Source: an uncultured Oceanospirillaceae bacterium
GTDB lineage: Bacteria > Pseudomonadota > Gammaproteobacteria > Pseudomonadales > Balneatricaceae
Direction: 5' to 3'
DNA length: 38,706 nt
Assembly: GCA_913057435.1 (NCBI GenBank)
Contig: CAJXNY010000044.1
Coordinates: forward strand, 1 to 38,706
The notes beneath the pieces were generated by a model. The model did no database searches. It saw only the letters and a list, made by a program, of their open reading frames with translations, and had not been told where the DNA came from. Shown here in pieces: positions 18,864-28,675 of the stretch; position 1 is the stretch's first letter, and each line of letters opens with the position of its first letter. Made by a program: the position numbers and the translations under genes.

Positions 18864-20627
18864 CTACTTCTTGCGAATATCTGACTGTACACCACTCACT
18901 GTACGCGCCCAGGGCTTAAGGCGGCGCAATGCGGCGGGCAAATTATTCACATCCGCCATCGCAGCGTCACGGCTGTCGTAGCGGCCATAAACCACCACAT
19001 GCCATGGGCCACCTTTATAGATCGTCGTGAAGTAATAGAAATTACGCTTATCGGCTTGCTTACGGATAAAGTCCAATGCGCTTTTGGCAGCACGCGAGCC
19101 CTGCAACTGCAGGGTAAACCCCTTGGCCGGCCAGCTCAGCAATTCATCTTCACGGGCAGCAACGACATTACGAGAGACCGCCGGACGCTCTGCTGGCCTG
19201 GCTACTACAGGGGCAGCTACAGGTTTTTTCACCACCACCGGGGCAGGTTGAGCAACCACTGCCGGCGGTACTGCCACTGGGCTAGCTGGTGCGGAGGCAG
19301 CTGCAATAATCGGCTGTTGAGAGACCACCACTGGCTGCGCTGCTTCGGCCTGAACTTGAGGCTGATCCTCCGCTGGCGTCAGCTCGGTAATGACCCGGTT
19401 AACCGGCAGTGGTGGCTGATCAGAGGGTGCTATCAGAGGCTCTGTTAACGCCGTATTCACAGCCCTATTTTCATAGGCCGCCAGCCGTTTCTCCAGCTCA
19501 AGCCGGGCGCTGCTGCGCTCCTTAACGGCCGGAGCATCTGGCTCAGCTGGCTCATCAACACTCAGGTTTAACTGCATGGACACACGTGAATCTTCGCCCT
19601 GCCCTGCCATGCCGTCATCCATACTGTCCTGAGGCATAAACTGCCAGGCAGCGACGCCGGTAATGGCCACCAGCACTATGCCAACGATCCCCATCTGCAG
19701 CCCTGACAATGGAAAGGCCCGAGCCGATGAAGATGCTGCCGATGTGACACCCGCTGATGCCGATGCATGGCCACCCATATCCACGACGGACAGTGGGTCG
19801 TTGCTGGCACTGACATTCAACAAGGGTTCCGGCCCCAGCTGGGCAGATGCTGCCTGCGCGGGCATCTCCGACAGCGCTAAAGGTGCAGAAGCCATTGCCA
19901 CTGGCTTACGACCTGCGCCCACCTTACCGGTGTGCATCAGTGTCGTCGCCAGGCGATCAAGCTCGGCGGGCAGGCCGCTGGCCTCAGCGATCAGTTTCTG
20001 ACGCTGTTTTTCTGGCTGTTTGGCTACCGCAGGAAACTTGCGCTGTAGATAGAGCCCCGCTTCCAGCGGCGTCAGCGGTTCCATCAGCATGCGATGAATC
20101 CGGCCAGACTGGGAGGCTGCAAGATGACTGTTGGACAGCAGGGAGCCCAGTAGAGGGGTGCCCGCCAACAACAGCTGTGGCGGCTGGCCATCACCGTGGT
20201 GAGCGATCATGAAATTAAGCAGGATATCTAGCGCTGCCGGGCCCAGATGGTGCGCTTCATCTACCGCCAGCACCCAGTGCTGACCAGCATTGCGCAGTGC
20301 CTGACCATAGCTGTACAGATACTGCAGACGAGCACGATCATCACCGCCCTGACGGCTGTGGTCTGGAAGTTTGCTTACAATCTGGCTCAGCAGCTCGCTG
20401 GTATCCGTGTTCGCACTGAGCGTCACTTCAGTGAGTTTCAGCGTGCTATCGTGCTCTGTGGGCCGAAGCTGCCGTAACAGCGTCGTTTTGCCAACCCCTT
20501 CAAGCCCTTCCAATACCAGGGTAAATTCCGAGAAACGGGTCAGGTGCAGGAGTTTATCAACCCACTGCACTCTGGAAGCCGGTTCTACAAATGGCCCATC
20601 GCCGGTCTCTGCTGTCAGTCCAAGCAT
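18864..20627 (-). CDS. damX: DamX-like AAA ATPase with SPOR domain (cell division)
   Basis: The 587-residue protein has a cytoplasmic AAA domain with Walker A GLEGVGKTT (41-49) and Walker B VLAVDEAHH (119-127). A linker, a single membrane helix (about 312-330) and a long Pro/Ala/Val-rich periplasmic stretch (about 400-490) follow, then a C-terminal SPOR domain (about 502-578). SPOR domains bind denuded septal peptidoglycan and bring the protein to the division site, where DamX influences division. The gene position, directly after aroB with a 24-base gap, is the conserved one in gammaproteobacteria. Start codon ATG 20627 follows AGGGA. The repeats of PAPVVVKKPVAAP type make the linker length variable among relatives. 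Confidence 0.9.
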   Translation of the reverse strand: MLGLTAETGDGPFVEPASRVQWVDKLLHLTRFSEFTLVLEGLEGVGKTTLLRQLRPTEHDSTLKLTEVTLSANTDTSELLSQIVSKLPDHSRQGGDDRARLQYLYSYGQALRNAGQHWVLAVDEAHHLGPAALDILLNFMIAHHGDGQPPQLLLAGTPLLGSLLSNSHLAASQSGRIHRMLMEPLTPLEAGLYLQRKFPAVAKQPEKQRQKLIAEASGLPAELDRLATTLMHTGKVGAGRKPVAMASAPLALSEMPAQAASAQLGPEPLLNVSASNDPLSVVDMGGHASASAGVTSAASSSARAFPLSGLQMGIVGIVLVAITGVAAWQFMPQDSMDDGMAGQGEDSRVSMQLNLSVDEPAEPDAPAVKERSSARLELEKRLAAYENRAVNTALTEPLIAPSDQPPLPVNRVITELTPAEDQPQVQAEAAQPVVVSQQPIIAAASAPASPVAVPPAVVAQPAPVVVKKPVAAPVVARPAERPAVSRNVVAAREDELLSWPAKGFTLQLQGSRAAKSALDFIRKQADKRNFYYFTTIYKGGPWHVVVYGRYDSRDAAMADVNNLPAALRRLKPWARTVSGVQSDIRKK

Positions 20628-20651
20628 CCTTTAGGTCCCTTTACAGCCTGT

Positions 20652-21743
20652 TCAGCCCTGCCCAAGCGCCATACCGGCAGTCAGCGTTTGCTGTAACAAT
20701 GCGGTTTCAAAATCAGCGCTGACCACAGCATCACCCAGTTGCCTGAGCAGCACCAGCCGGAGCTGACCATCCATGACTTTCTTATCGACGGACATCAATT
20801 CCATAAATGCGGCCGCGTCCATTTCTGCCGGCGGGATCACCGGCAGTTTTGCTGCTTCAAGCACCGTTTTGACACGTTGCAGGTCAGCACCACTAATCCA
20901 GCCCAGACGGGCCGAAAGATCAGCGGCCATCAGGGTACCTGCGCCAACGGCTTCGCCATGCAGCCATTGACCATAGCCCTGGTGCGCTTCAATCGCATGG
21001 CCAAAGGTATGGCCCAGGTTCAGCAGCGCGCGAATACCCGATTCTTTTTCATCCTGGGCCACAACTTCCGCTTTGATCTCACAGGAGCGGTAGATTGCCT
21101 GGGCCAGAATATCAGGCGCCCGGGCGTTCAACCCGTCCATATTCTGCTCCAGCCAGCTGAGGAAAGCCTCATCATAGATCAGGCCATACTTGATCACCTC
21201 AGCCAGCCCGGCCGCCAGCTCACGTTCTGGCAGAGTACTGAGTACATCAGTATCAATCACCACCGCCTGCGGCTGATGAAAAGCCCCGATCATGTTTTTA
21301 CCCAGCGGGTGATTCACACCGGTTTTCCCACCGACTGAAGAGTCAACCTGGGACAGCACCGTGGTCGGCACCTGGATAAAATCAACACCTCGCTGATACG
21401 CCGCAGCAGCAAAGCCGGTCATATCACCGACCACACCACCGCCCAATGCAATCAGCGTGGTGGTACGGTTATGGCGTTTTTCCAGCAGCGCATCAAAAAT
21501 CAGATTCAGTGTGTCCAGATTTTTAAACTGTTCGCCATCCGGCAAGATCACTTCGTCAATTTTCCAGGCGCTGTCCAGCGACGCTTTCAACGTATCCAGA
21601 TAAAGCGGTGCTACCGTTTCATTACTGACAATCATCACCTGACGACCGCGAACATACGGCTTCATCAGGCCCTGGGTCAGCAGACCACGGCCAATAAAAA
21701 TGGGATAACTACGCTCACCCAGTGCGACGTTCAAGGTTTCCAT
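20652..21743 (-). CDS. aroB: 3-dehydroquinate synthase
   Basis: The 363-residue cytosolic enzyme converts DAHP to 3-dehydroquinate, the second step of the shikimate pathway, using NAD and a divalent metal. Family signatures are visible: [18 protein letters not shown] (about 68-85), [21 protein letters not shown] (NAD-binding, about 98-118), [21 protein letters not shown] (about 125-145), the metal ligands in EVIKYG and in [13 protein letters not shown], and HGEAVGAG. The length is normal. It lies between aroK (95-base gap) and damX (24-base gap) in one transcription unit. Confidence 0.97.
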   Translation of the reverse strand: METLNVALGERSYPIFIGRGLLTQGLMKPYVRGRQVMIVSNETVAPLYLDTLKASLDSAWKIDEVILPDGEQFKNLDTLNLIFDALLEKRHNRTTTLIALGGGVVGDMTGFAAAAYQRGVDFIQVPTTVLSQVDSSVGGKTGVNHPLGKNMIGAFHQPQAVVIDTDVLSTLPERELAAGLAEVIKYGLIYDEAFLSWLEQNMDGLNARAPDILAQAIYRSCEIKAEVVAQDEKESGIRALLNLGHTFGHAIEAHQGYGQWLHGEAVGAGTLMAADLSARLGWISGADLQRVKTVLEAAKLPVIPPAEMDAAAFMELMSVDKKVMDGQLRLVLLRQLGDAVVSADFETALLQQTLTAGMALGQG

Positions 21744-21838
21744 GTACGGTTCTCTTCAGCTCACCCAGTGCCAGGGCGGGTTCCTGTGGAACAGATATAC
21801 AGACATCGACAGACGTCAGGATTGATGGTCGGTATCAC

Positions 21839-22360
21839 TCAACCTTTTAACACATTCTCACGCACCAGTTGACGAACTATAGTCGAAACTACTGCCCGAG
21901 GATGGCGTTTATCGGTGTGAATCAGCAGGTCACAGACCTGTCGGTAAAGCGGGTCACGCTCTTCCATCAACACGTCGAGCACAGCGCGAGGGTTTTCCGT
22001 CTGTAACAGCGGACGGTTTTTGTCTTTCGCGGTACGTTCCAGCTGCTGGTCTACCGAGGTCTGCAGATACACCACAAACCCTCCAGCAGCCAGTGCTGTG
22101 CGGTTGGCATCACGTTTCACCACCCCGCCGCCAGTTGCCAGCACCAGATTGTCCGCCAGCGACAGCTCATTAATAACGGCTTCTTCGCGGTCACGAAAGC
22201 CCACTTCCCCTTCAACATCAAATATCCAGGGAATATTGGTCCCTGCACGCTCTTCGATTTCGCGGTCAGAATCGATGAAGTCGAGTTTCAACTCCTGCGC
22301 CAGAAGACGGCCTATGGTGCTTTTACCAGCCCCCATAGGCCCGACCAGAAAAATATTCAA
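21839..22360 (-). CDS. aroK: Shikimate kinase I
   Basis: The 173-residue kinase phosphorylates shikimate with ATP. The P-loop GPMGAGKST lies at 7-15, the shikimate-binding DSDREIE at about 31-37, the FRDREE segment at about 56-61, and ATGGGVV at about 78-84. The lid ([12 protein letters not shown]) and the C-terminal shikimate/adenine region are also present. The start is TTG 22360, giving (M)NIFLVGPMG; no ATG or GTG lies upstream in frame after the pilQ stop, and the upstream ribosome site is weak. This fits translation linked to pilQ, which ends 28 bases earlier. Confidence 0.95.
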   Translation of the reverse strand: MNIFLVGPMGAGKSTIGRLLAQELKLDFIDSDREIEERAGTNIPWIFDVEGEVGFRDREEAVINELSLADNLVLATGGGVVKRDANRTALAAGGFVVYLQTSVDQQLERTAKDKNRPLLQTENPRAVLDVLMEERDPLYRQVCDLLIHTDKRHPRAVVSTIVRQLVRENVLKG

Positions 22361-22388
22361 AATACGGCCAGCCCGGTCAATTAAAATC

Positions 22389-24431
22389 TTATGGGCTGCC
22401 TGCCAGAATCGGCGTGATGAAGATCAGCAGCTCCATCTCTTGTCCGCTATTTTCGGTGTTGCGAGGCGGATTGCCAAGTGGAGAATCAACTCCAGGCTGA
22501 TCCGACGCCATTTTTGCGCCTTTACGCAACTGATCCAGCACCCCGGTCAGCACCAGTGCATCGCCATCTGGCACCACAACAGATGATATTAACTCATTGT
22601 TTACTATAGATATCTCACCCGTACTTTCGACCTGAGACAGAATGTCACGGGCAATATTTACATCCATCAGAATACGCCCGCCCTGCTGGATACGCGACAT
22701 GACATCCAGCGACATCACCACATCCTGATAGTTACGGGCCTGGCGACCCACCAGCGGCGTCAGCTCACGGGAGCGTTCCAGACTCACCTCATCACCACTT
22801 TGCAGGTGTTTAAGCCTCTGCGACACAATCTGCAGCTGGCCCTGCTGCTCAAGATACTGCAACAGGCTCGGTAAACGGCCATCCCCAGGCCGGAAGCCCA
22901 CTTTCAGGCCATTCCCCTGTGGCGCCACCTGGCTCCAGCGAATCCCCAGTTTATCAGCCAGCGCCACCGGGGCGACCACCAGCTGAGCTTCCAGTGTCAG
23001 GCTTTTATAGACAATAACGTCCAGTTTACTCAGTACATCCCGAATCCGTGCGCGTACCGGATCAGTATCCTGTACCACCAGCATATTAGCGCTGTCATCG
23101 GCCTGAATTTTGCCCTGAGCCGACACCAGCCCTGCCTGCAGCAGCTGGTCACGCAGCATCGAGGCACGATGGTGTCGTACCGGCATCATCTCGGTACGCA
23201 CACTGACGGGTTTGCGTACCGGACGAGCTTCGACACTACGTACAGCAGCAACCATCCCCTGACTCGCCAAAATTTCCGGCGCCAGTTCAGCATTCCCGCG
23301 GGTAACATCCGCGATAGCAACTCTGTGTGCCGGGGCATTAAGTGCGGCGATGTCCTGGCGTGACAATATCAGCATCACATCGCCCAGCTGACGCTGTGTC
23401 AGCTGCTGAGTCTGCATCACCAGCGCCAGCGCATCACGCCAGGGCATATTCAGCAACCGCAGGCTGACTTCACCGCGCACCGTATCACTGACCACCAGAT
23501 TCTGGCCCGCGGTTTCGGCGATCATCTGCAACACGGCACGTACATCTACCCGCTGCAGACTGACTGTCATCGGTACGCCATCATAACGCCCACCCACGGT
23601 GATCTGCGGATCAGCACTGGCCACCATCTGTAACGGATGGAATTCCAGCACCAGCCGCCGACCCATCTGGTAGGCGCTGAAGCGGTAGGGCTCAGCGCTG
23701 GGCTTAACCAGCACCGAGGCATTGCCATCACTGCTGAAGGCATCCAGAAACATCAATGGCGTGCCAAACTGCCCCAACTCCATCCGCTTTTCCAATGCAT
23801 TGGACAGCTGAGCCCCTAACAGATTGACCAGCACATTGTTGCCCTCTTCCAGGATATCAACCCCGGCCTGATCGTCGGACAAAGTCAGCGTCACCCGGCC
23901 CATCTCATTATCCTGATCGAACTCCATACCCTGTAGCTGGGTGGGCGCTGCCATCGGCGGTTTATCCGCAGCAACTTTACGCACGCTGGGCTGAGTTGGC
24001 CCCAGCCCGGTAGTCAAGCGTGGTGCCAACTCGAGAAACACACTATTACCATCACCGTATAACCGGTAAGGCAAAGACTGATTCAAGTTCACCGTGGCAC
24101 GCAATCGCCCCTCTCCCTGGCCCAGTTCAATACTGCGCAGAGGCCCTGCCTGGGCCGTAAATACTTTATGCGCGGTATCGTTTTCGACACCCCAGAAATC
24201 AAGCACCAGACTGGCAGGTTTCTCCACCCGGTAGCTCTGGGGCAGTGGTGGAGGCAGGGTGAAATCAAACCGCACCTGGACCTGATTACCCGGCAAAACA
24301 ACCGGCTGTATATTCACCAGCCGTGCCACTTCGGCCTGTACCGTAGCCACCCTGAAGAACGCACCTGCGCACAGCAACATAATGGCAAGGTAATTCAGAA
24401 CCCAGAGGCGAGTAGAGGTGTGGCGAGTCAT
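22389..24431 (-). CDS. pilQ: PilQ/HofQ-like outer-membrane secretin, diverged and without pilMNOP
   Basis: The 680-residue protein begins at ATG 24431 (GGAAGGG before it; a GTG 30 bases upstream is less likely) with a signal peptide. Visible parts are AMIN domain(s) (about 40-260), an STN/N0 domain ([18 protein letters not shown], about 300-360), a secretin N1-type domain (about 415-490), and a C-terminal secretin core ending [12 protein letters not shown]. PilQ forms the outer-membrane pore for type IV pili or DNA uptake. Two oddities: the usual VPxLGxIPxxGxLF gate motif near the end is replaced by [15 protein letters not shown], and pilM, pilN, pilO and pilP, normally just upstream, are absent. 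Mutual arrangement with mrcA (divergent) and aroK (downstream) is otherwise the standard one. Confidence 0.85.
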   Translation of the reverse strand: MTRHTSTRLWVLNYLAIMLLCAGAFFRVATVQAEVARLVNIQPVVLPGNQVQVRFDFTLPPPLPQSYRVEKPASLVLDFWGVENDTAHKVFTAQAGPLRSIELGQGEGRLRATVNLNQSLPYRLYGDGNSVFLELAPRLTTGLGPTQPSVRKVAADKPPMAAPTQLQGMEFDQDNEMGRVTLTLSDDQAGVDILEEGNNVLVNLLGAQLSNALEKRMELGQFGTPLMFLDAFSSDGNASVLVKPSAEPYRFSAYQMGRRLVLEFHPLQMVASADPQITVGGRYDGVPMTVSLQRVDVRAVLQMIAETAGQNLVVSDTVRGEVSLRLLNMPWRDALALVMQTQQLTQRQLGDVMLILSRQDIAALNAPAHRVAIADVTRGNAELAPEILASQGMVAAVRSVEARPVRKPVSVRTEMMPVRHHRASMLRDQLLQAGLVSAQGKIQADDSANMLVVQDTDPVRARIRDVLSKLDVIVYKSLTLEAQLVVAPVALADKLGIRWSQVAPQGNGLKVGFRPGDGRLPSLLQYLEQQGQLQIVSQRLKHLQSGDEVSLERSRELTPLVGRQARNYQDVVMSLDVMSRIQQGGRILMDVNIARDILSQVESTGEISIVNNELISSVVVPDGDALVLTGVLDQLRKGAKMASDQPGVDSPLGNPPRNTENSGQEMELLIFITPILAGSP

Positions 24432-24736
24432 GCGAAGCCCTTCCGCTGCGATTGTATCCACCGCTTCGTCTCGCGGGCTACAGCACCAGGCGAGGAATAG
24501 CGGCGGATATATTGTGAGGTATAACCGGTATCATATCGGCCAGCGCTACTTTAAGTGGAGCGAAAAAGCCTGCCTGGATCGATTTTTCCGCCATATCCGT
24601 CTGCCTGCGACCTTTTAGCGGCACTCTGACCGATATAATTGGGTATTTAGCCTTCTGCTACCGGCTGGCTATTGGGTGACCGGGGCCATCCCCGTATAAT
24701 CACTGCTCGTAAATCGTCCAATGACTGTAGGGCTGC
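24432..24736. other. Divergent promoter region between pilQ and mrcA
   Basis: These 305 bases hold no convincing gene. Where other gammaproteobacteria have pilMNOP on the pilQ side, only this short spacer remains. A good promoter for mrcA lies at 24672-24700; a second TATAAT (24634-24639) lacks a clear -35. Confidence 0.6.
24672..24700 (+). promoter_or_regulatory. mrcA promoter
   Basis: TTGGGT (24672-24677) is separated by exactly 17 bases from a perfect TATAAT (24695-24700), 36 bases before the ATG at 24737. The spacer holds GGGGCCATCCCC, a small dyad. Confidence 0.65.
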
Positions 24737-27214
24737 ATGCGCTTTTTCACCTATTTAATGAAACTGTTTTTTAAACTGGGCCTGCTGGGCGCCGTGATCG
24801 GTGCCAGTGCAATGATCGGCGCATGGTTCTATTACACCCCCCTGCTGCCCGACGTCCAGACCCTGCGTGAAGTGCAGTTTCAGACTCCGCTGCGGGTCTA
24901 TTCGGCAGATGACAAGCTGATCGCCGAGTTTGGCGAGAAGCGTCGTACCCCGGTGAAATACGCGGATGTACCAGAACGCTATCAGCAGGCACTGCTGGCC
25001 GCCGAAGACAGCCGTTTCTTTGAGCACTTTGGTATCGATATCAAAGGCCTGGCCCGTGCGGCTTTCCAGCTGGCCAGTACCGGGCGGATTCGCAGTGGTG
25101 GCTCCACCATCACTATGCAGGTAGCGAAGAACTTCTTCCTCACCCGCCAGCGTACCTTTGAACGAAAGTTTATGGAGATCCTGCTGGCAATACGGATTGA
25201 GCAGGAACTGAGCAAAGAAGAAATTCTGGAGCTCTACGTCAACAAGATCTACCTGGGCCACCGTTCCTACGGCATCCAGGCGGCGGCCAATGTCTATTAT
25301 GGCACCACCATCGACCAGCTCAGCCTGGCCCAGCTGGCCATGGTCGCTGGCCTGCCAAAAGCACCATCAGCCTATAACCCGATCACCAACCCGAGCCGGG
25401 CACTGGAACGTCGTAACTGGATTCTCCAGCGCATGCATAAACTGGCCTACATTGAAGATCAGGCCTACGAAACTGCCATTCAGGCACCGGTGACCGCCCG
25501 TTATCATGGTGCCGATATTGAACTGCAAGCCCCGTATATTGCCGAGATGGTGCGCAAACAGCTGTTCGCTGACTATGGTGAAAAGCTTTATACCGAGGGT
25601 TACCGGGTTTACACCACCCTGGACAGCACATTGCAGAACACCGCCGTTAGCGCGTTGCAAAGCGGCTTGCTCAACTACAGCCAGCGCCATGGCTACCGGG
25701 GCCCGGAAAAGCAGCTGGAGCTCAGTGCCATGGGCGATGAAGACGCTTTTAACCAGCTGAGAAAAATCGTCAGCTACGGTGAGATTGAGCCAGCACTGGT
25801 GCTCAGTGTTGAAGGAAAGCAGGCCGAGCTGTTGCGCAAAAACGGTGAGCGCACCTCGCTGGACTGGGAAGGCATGAGCTGGGCACGCCCTTATAAGAAG
25901 GTAAACTGGCTGGGCAAACTGCCCAAAGCCGCCGCCGACGTGTTGAAGGTGGGTGACATTGTCCGTATTCGCCCCCGTCCACAGAGTGAGAAAGATACCC
26001 CGGCAGAGGATCAGCAAACGGCCGAAGGCGAAGTGACACCGGTAACGCAGCGCTGGCTGCTGACCCAGCTGCCCAAAGTTCAGGGCTCGTTTATCGCCCT
26101 GGACCCACAGAACGGTGCCATCCTCGCCCTGCAAGGCGGCTTTAATTTCCACCACAACAAATTCAACCGTTCCGTACAGGCTAACCGCCAGCTGGGCTCC
26201 AACATAAAGCCCTTTATCTATACCGCCGCGCTGAGCAGCGGCTATACCCCGGCGACCCTGATCAACGATGCGCCGGTGGTATTCCACGACAAAAATCTGG
26301 AGTCCAGCTGGCGTCCACAGAACTACAGCAAGAAGTTCTACGGTCCTACACGATTGCGCGAGGCCCTGTTCCGCTCCCGCAACCTGGTATCGATCCGGAT
26401 TCTGCAGAGCATCGGCATCAAAACCGCCCACGATTACCTGACCCGATTTGGCTTTGATCAGAGCAAGCTGCCCAACAACCTGTCACTGTCGCTGGGCACC
26501 GCCGACGTCACCCCGCTGGAGGTCGTCACCGGCTATGCCAGCTTCGCCAATGGTGGTTTCCGGGTGCAATCTCACTTTATCAAACGGATCGATGATGCCT
26601 ACGGTAAAACGCTGGTGCAGCCACTCATACCGACCGTCTGTGAAGACTGCGCCTACCTGCCCGCCGATGCTGACCCGGCCACCCTGGCTTCTATCCCCGA
26701 GGGCCAGCAGATTACCCCGCTGCCCCTGGCTGAGCGCATCCTGGATAAGCAGGTCAGCTATCTGATCTACAACATCATGCAGGATGTCATCAAAAACGGT
26801 ACCGGTCGCCGTGCCAAAGTCCTCAAACGGGATGATCTGGCAGGTAAAACCGGCACCACCAATGATCAGAAAGATGCCTGGTTCTCCGGTTTCAACCGCG
26901 ATATGGTCGCCACCGCCTGGGTTGGTTTTGATACTCCAAAAACCCTGGGCCGCAACGAGTTTGGCAGCACCGCTGCTTTGCCAATCTGGATCGACTTTAT
27001 GCGCGTCGCCCTGGCCAAAAAAGCGGAACATGGCCCCACGCCACCAGATGGCATCGTCAGCGTACGTATAGACCCGAAAACCGGCCTGTTGGCCTACCCG
27101 GGCCAGACTAACGCCATGTTTGAGGTGTTCCGTAAAGACAACGCACCCAAACGCCGCGCCAGCGCCCCGGGTGCACAGGGCACCGGAAGCAATGCAACAG
27201 AAGATATTTTCTGA
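24737..27214 (+). CDS. mrcA: Penicillin-binding protein 1A (bifunctional peptidoglycan synthase)
   Basis: The 825-residue inner-membrane enzyme polymerises and crosslinks peptidoglycan. A cytoplasmic tip and membrane helix (about 10-32) are followed by the GT51 glycosyltransferase (about 50-225), with catalytic Glu90 in AAEDSRFFEHFG, then STITMQVAKNFFL and the KIYLGHRSYGI motif. An OB-like insert precedes the transpeptidase domain, where SxxK is Ser488-Lys491 (SNIKPF), SxN is Ser547-Asn549 (SRN) and KTG is 704-706 (KTGTTNDQ). Length and order match PBP1A (PonA) of gammaproteobacteria. It is divergent from pilQ, as in Pseudomonas, and is followed by a long hairpin terminator. Confidence 0.97.
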   Translation: MRFFTYLMKLFFKLGLLGAVIGASAMIGAWFYYTPLLPDVQTLREVQFQTPLRVYSADDKLIAEFGEKRRTPVKYADVPERYQQALLAAEDSRFFEHFGIDIKGLARAAFQLASTGRIRSGGSTITMQVAKNFFLTRQRTFERKFMEILLAIRIEQELSKEEILELYVNKIYLGHRSYGIQAAANVYYGTTIDQLSLAQLAMVAGLPKAPSAYNPITNPSRALERRNWILQRMHKLAYIEDQAYETAIQAPVTARYHGADIELQAPYIAEMVRKQLFADYGEKLYTEGYRVYTTLDSTLQNTAVSALQSGLLNYSQRHGYRGPEKQLELSAMGDEDAFNQLRKIVSYGEIEPALVLSVEGKQAELLRKNGERTSLDWEGMSWARPYKKVNWLGKLPKAAADVLKVGDIVRIRPRPQSEKDTPAEDQQTAEGEVTPVTQRWLLTQLPKVQGSFIALDPQNGAILALQGGFNFHHNKFNRSVQANRQLGSNIKPFIYTAALSSGYTPATLINDAPVVFHDKNLESSWRPQNYSKKFYGPTRLREALFRSRNLVSIRILQSIGIKTAHDYLTRFGFDQSKLPNNLSLSLGTADVTPLEVVTGYASFANGGFRVQSHFIKRIDDAYGKTLVQPLIPTVCEDCAYLPADADPATLASIPEGQQITPLPLAERILDKQVSYLIYNIMQDVIKNGTGRRAKVLKRDDLAGKTGTTNDQKDAWFSGFNRDMVATAWVGFDTPKTLGRNEFGSTAALPIWIDFMRVALAKKAEHGPTPPDGIVSVRIDPKTGLLAYPGQTNAMFEVFRKDNAPKRRASAPGAQGTGSNATEDIF

Positions 27215-27231
27215 CGCTATAGGTAATCGAT

Positions 27232-27272
27232 ATAACCAACAACGCCGGACTGAATCCGGCGTTGTTGGTTAT
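27232..27272. terminator. Long perfect hairpin between convergent mrcA and the dctD-like gene
   Basis: An 18-base arm (27232-27249, containing CCAACAACGCCGGA) is repeated inverted without mismatch at 27255-27272, with a 5-base loop. No clear T run follows on either strand, so it may act in both directions as a convergent barrier or stabilise both 3' ends rather than being a classic terminator. Confidence 0.65.
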
Positions 27273-27296
27273 AGCTGGCTGTACTGACGAAATAAA

Positions 27297-28664
27297 TCAG
27301 CCCTTATAATCACTCTTATCCAGACCGTACTTTTTCATCTTGTCGTACAGCGTTTTACGCGGCACAGCCAGGCTGGCCAGGGTGTCGGAGATAGAGCCGC
27401 CGTGGCGGCCAAGTTCGGTATGAATTAACAGTTTTTCAAACCGTGCCATCTGTTCCGGCAGGCTCATCCACTGATCACTGCTAGCGGTGATGGGCTGGTT
27501 ATCGAAGTCGAAGGTGCAGGCTTCGCCCAGCAGCACATAGCGTTCTGCCAGGTTGCGCAGTTCACGTACGTTACCCGGCCAGTCATGGCTGATCAGGCTG
27601 TGCAGCCGCTCAGCTGACAGTGGCGGTACGTCTTCCCGGCCGTACTGGGCGGAGGCGATCAGGGCAAAGTGGGTGAACAGCATGGGAATGTCTTCGCGCC
27701 GCTCCCGCAGCGATGGGATATCAATCTGCACTACGTTAAGCCGGTAATAGAGATCTTCACGGAAGCCACCGGCGACCGCCCGCTCGCGCAGGTTGGCTTT
27801 AGACGCCGCGATCACCCGGATATCAATCGGGATCAGTTCATTGGAACCCAGCCGTTCGATTACCCGCTCTTCCAGCACCCGCAGCAGTTTGACCTGCAAC
27901 GACATCGGCATGGACTCAATCTCATCCAGAAACAGGGTGCCGCCATTGGCATGTTCGAATTTGCCAATACGCCGGGCGCCAGCATCGGTGAACGCGCCTT
28001 TTTCATGGCCAAACAGTTCCGATTCAATCAGGTTTTCCGGCACCGCGCCGCAGTTGATGGCAACAAAGTTATGCTTTCGCCGACGGCTGTGTTCGTGCAT
28101 ATAGCGCGCCAGCAAGTCTTTGCCGGTGCCCGTTTCACCCATCAGCAGAATGTCCGCCGGGGCATCCATCACCGACCGTACCAGCCGGCGCATCTGACTG
28201 ACCGCAGGCGCATTGCCGATCACCCGTGGGCCTGGCGCACTCTGTTCCGCCAGTTCCTCACGCAGGGTACGGTTTTCCAGCGTCAACGCCCGCTTTTCCA
28301 CTGCCCGGCGCACCACATCCTGCAGCAGGTCAGCGGCGAAGGGTTTCTCAATGAAATCGTAGGCACCGTCACGAATCGCATTGACGGCCATCGAGATATC
28401 ACCATGGCCGGTAATCAGGATGACTGGCAGGTCAGGATCAATGGTCTGGACGCGCTTCATCAGCTCCAGACCATCCATACCCGGCAGGTTAATATCGGTG
28501 ACCAGCACACCTGGCCAGTCATCGGTCAGCCGTTCCAGCACCGGTTCCGCCCGTTCAAACGCAGTAACGTCGTAACCTGCCAGTTCCAGCGTCTGTCCGG
28601 CGGCCAGTCGAATATGGGGCTCATCATCCACCAGCATCAGCGGAACAGGCGTCTGGGTATGCAT
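27297..28664 (-). CDS. DctD-like sigma54-dependent response regulator
   Basis: The 455-residue protein has a receiver domain (8-120) with phospho-acceptor Asp57 (LVTDINLPGMDG) and Lys at the YDFIEKPF motif. A sigma54-interaction AAA+ domain (about 148-380) follows, with Walker A GETGTGKD (176-183), the sigma54 loop GAFTDA (223-228; Gly to Asp compared with the commonest GAFTGA) and LFLDEIESMP. A Fis-type helix-turn-helix ends the protein (about 410-450, SISDTLASLAVPRKTLYDKMKKYGL). DctD homologues activate C4-dicarboxylate uptake genes. No dctA or dctPQM is in this window, so the target is open. It lies 11 bases after its kinase partner, with AAAGGAA before ATG. Confidence 0.9.
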   Translation of the reverse strand: MHTQTPVPLMLVDDEPHIRLAAGQTLELAGYDVTAFERAEPVLERLTDDWPGVLVTDINLPGMDGLELMKRVQTIDPDLPVILITGHGDISMAVNAIRDGAYDFIEKPFAADLLQDVVRRAVEKRALTLENRTLREELAEQSAPGPRVIGNAPAVSQMRRLVRSVMDAPADILLMGETGTGKDLLARYMHEHSRRRKHNFVAINCGAVPENLIESELFGHEKGAFTDAGARRIGKFEHANGGTLFLDEIESMPMSLQVKLLRVLEERVIERLGSNELIPIDIRVIAASKANLRERAVAGGFREDLYYRLNVVQIDIPSLRERREDIPMLFTHFALIASAQYGREDVPPLSAERLHSLISHDWPGNVRELRNLAERYVLLGEACTFDFDNQPITASSDQWMSLPEQMARFEKLLIHTELGRHGGSISDTLASLAVPRKTLYDKMKKYGLDKSDYKG

Positions 28665-28675
28665 AGGGTTTCCTT

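Noticed and set aside
27981-27998. GAFTDA instead of GAFTGA as a sign of an inactive sigma54 activator
   Set aside because: This variant occurs in other sigma54 activators as far as I recall, and Walker motifs and the threonine are intact, so loss of function is not supported.
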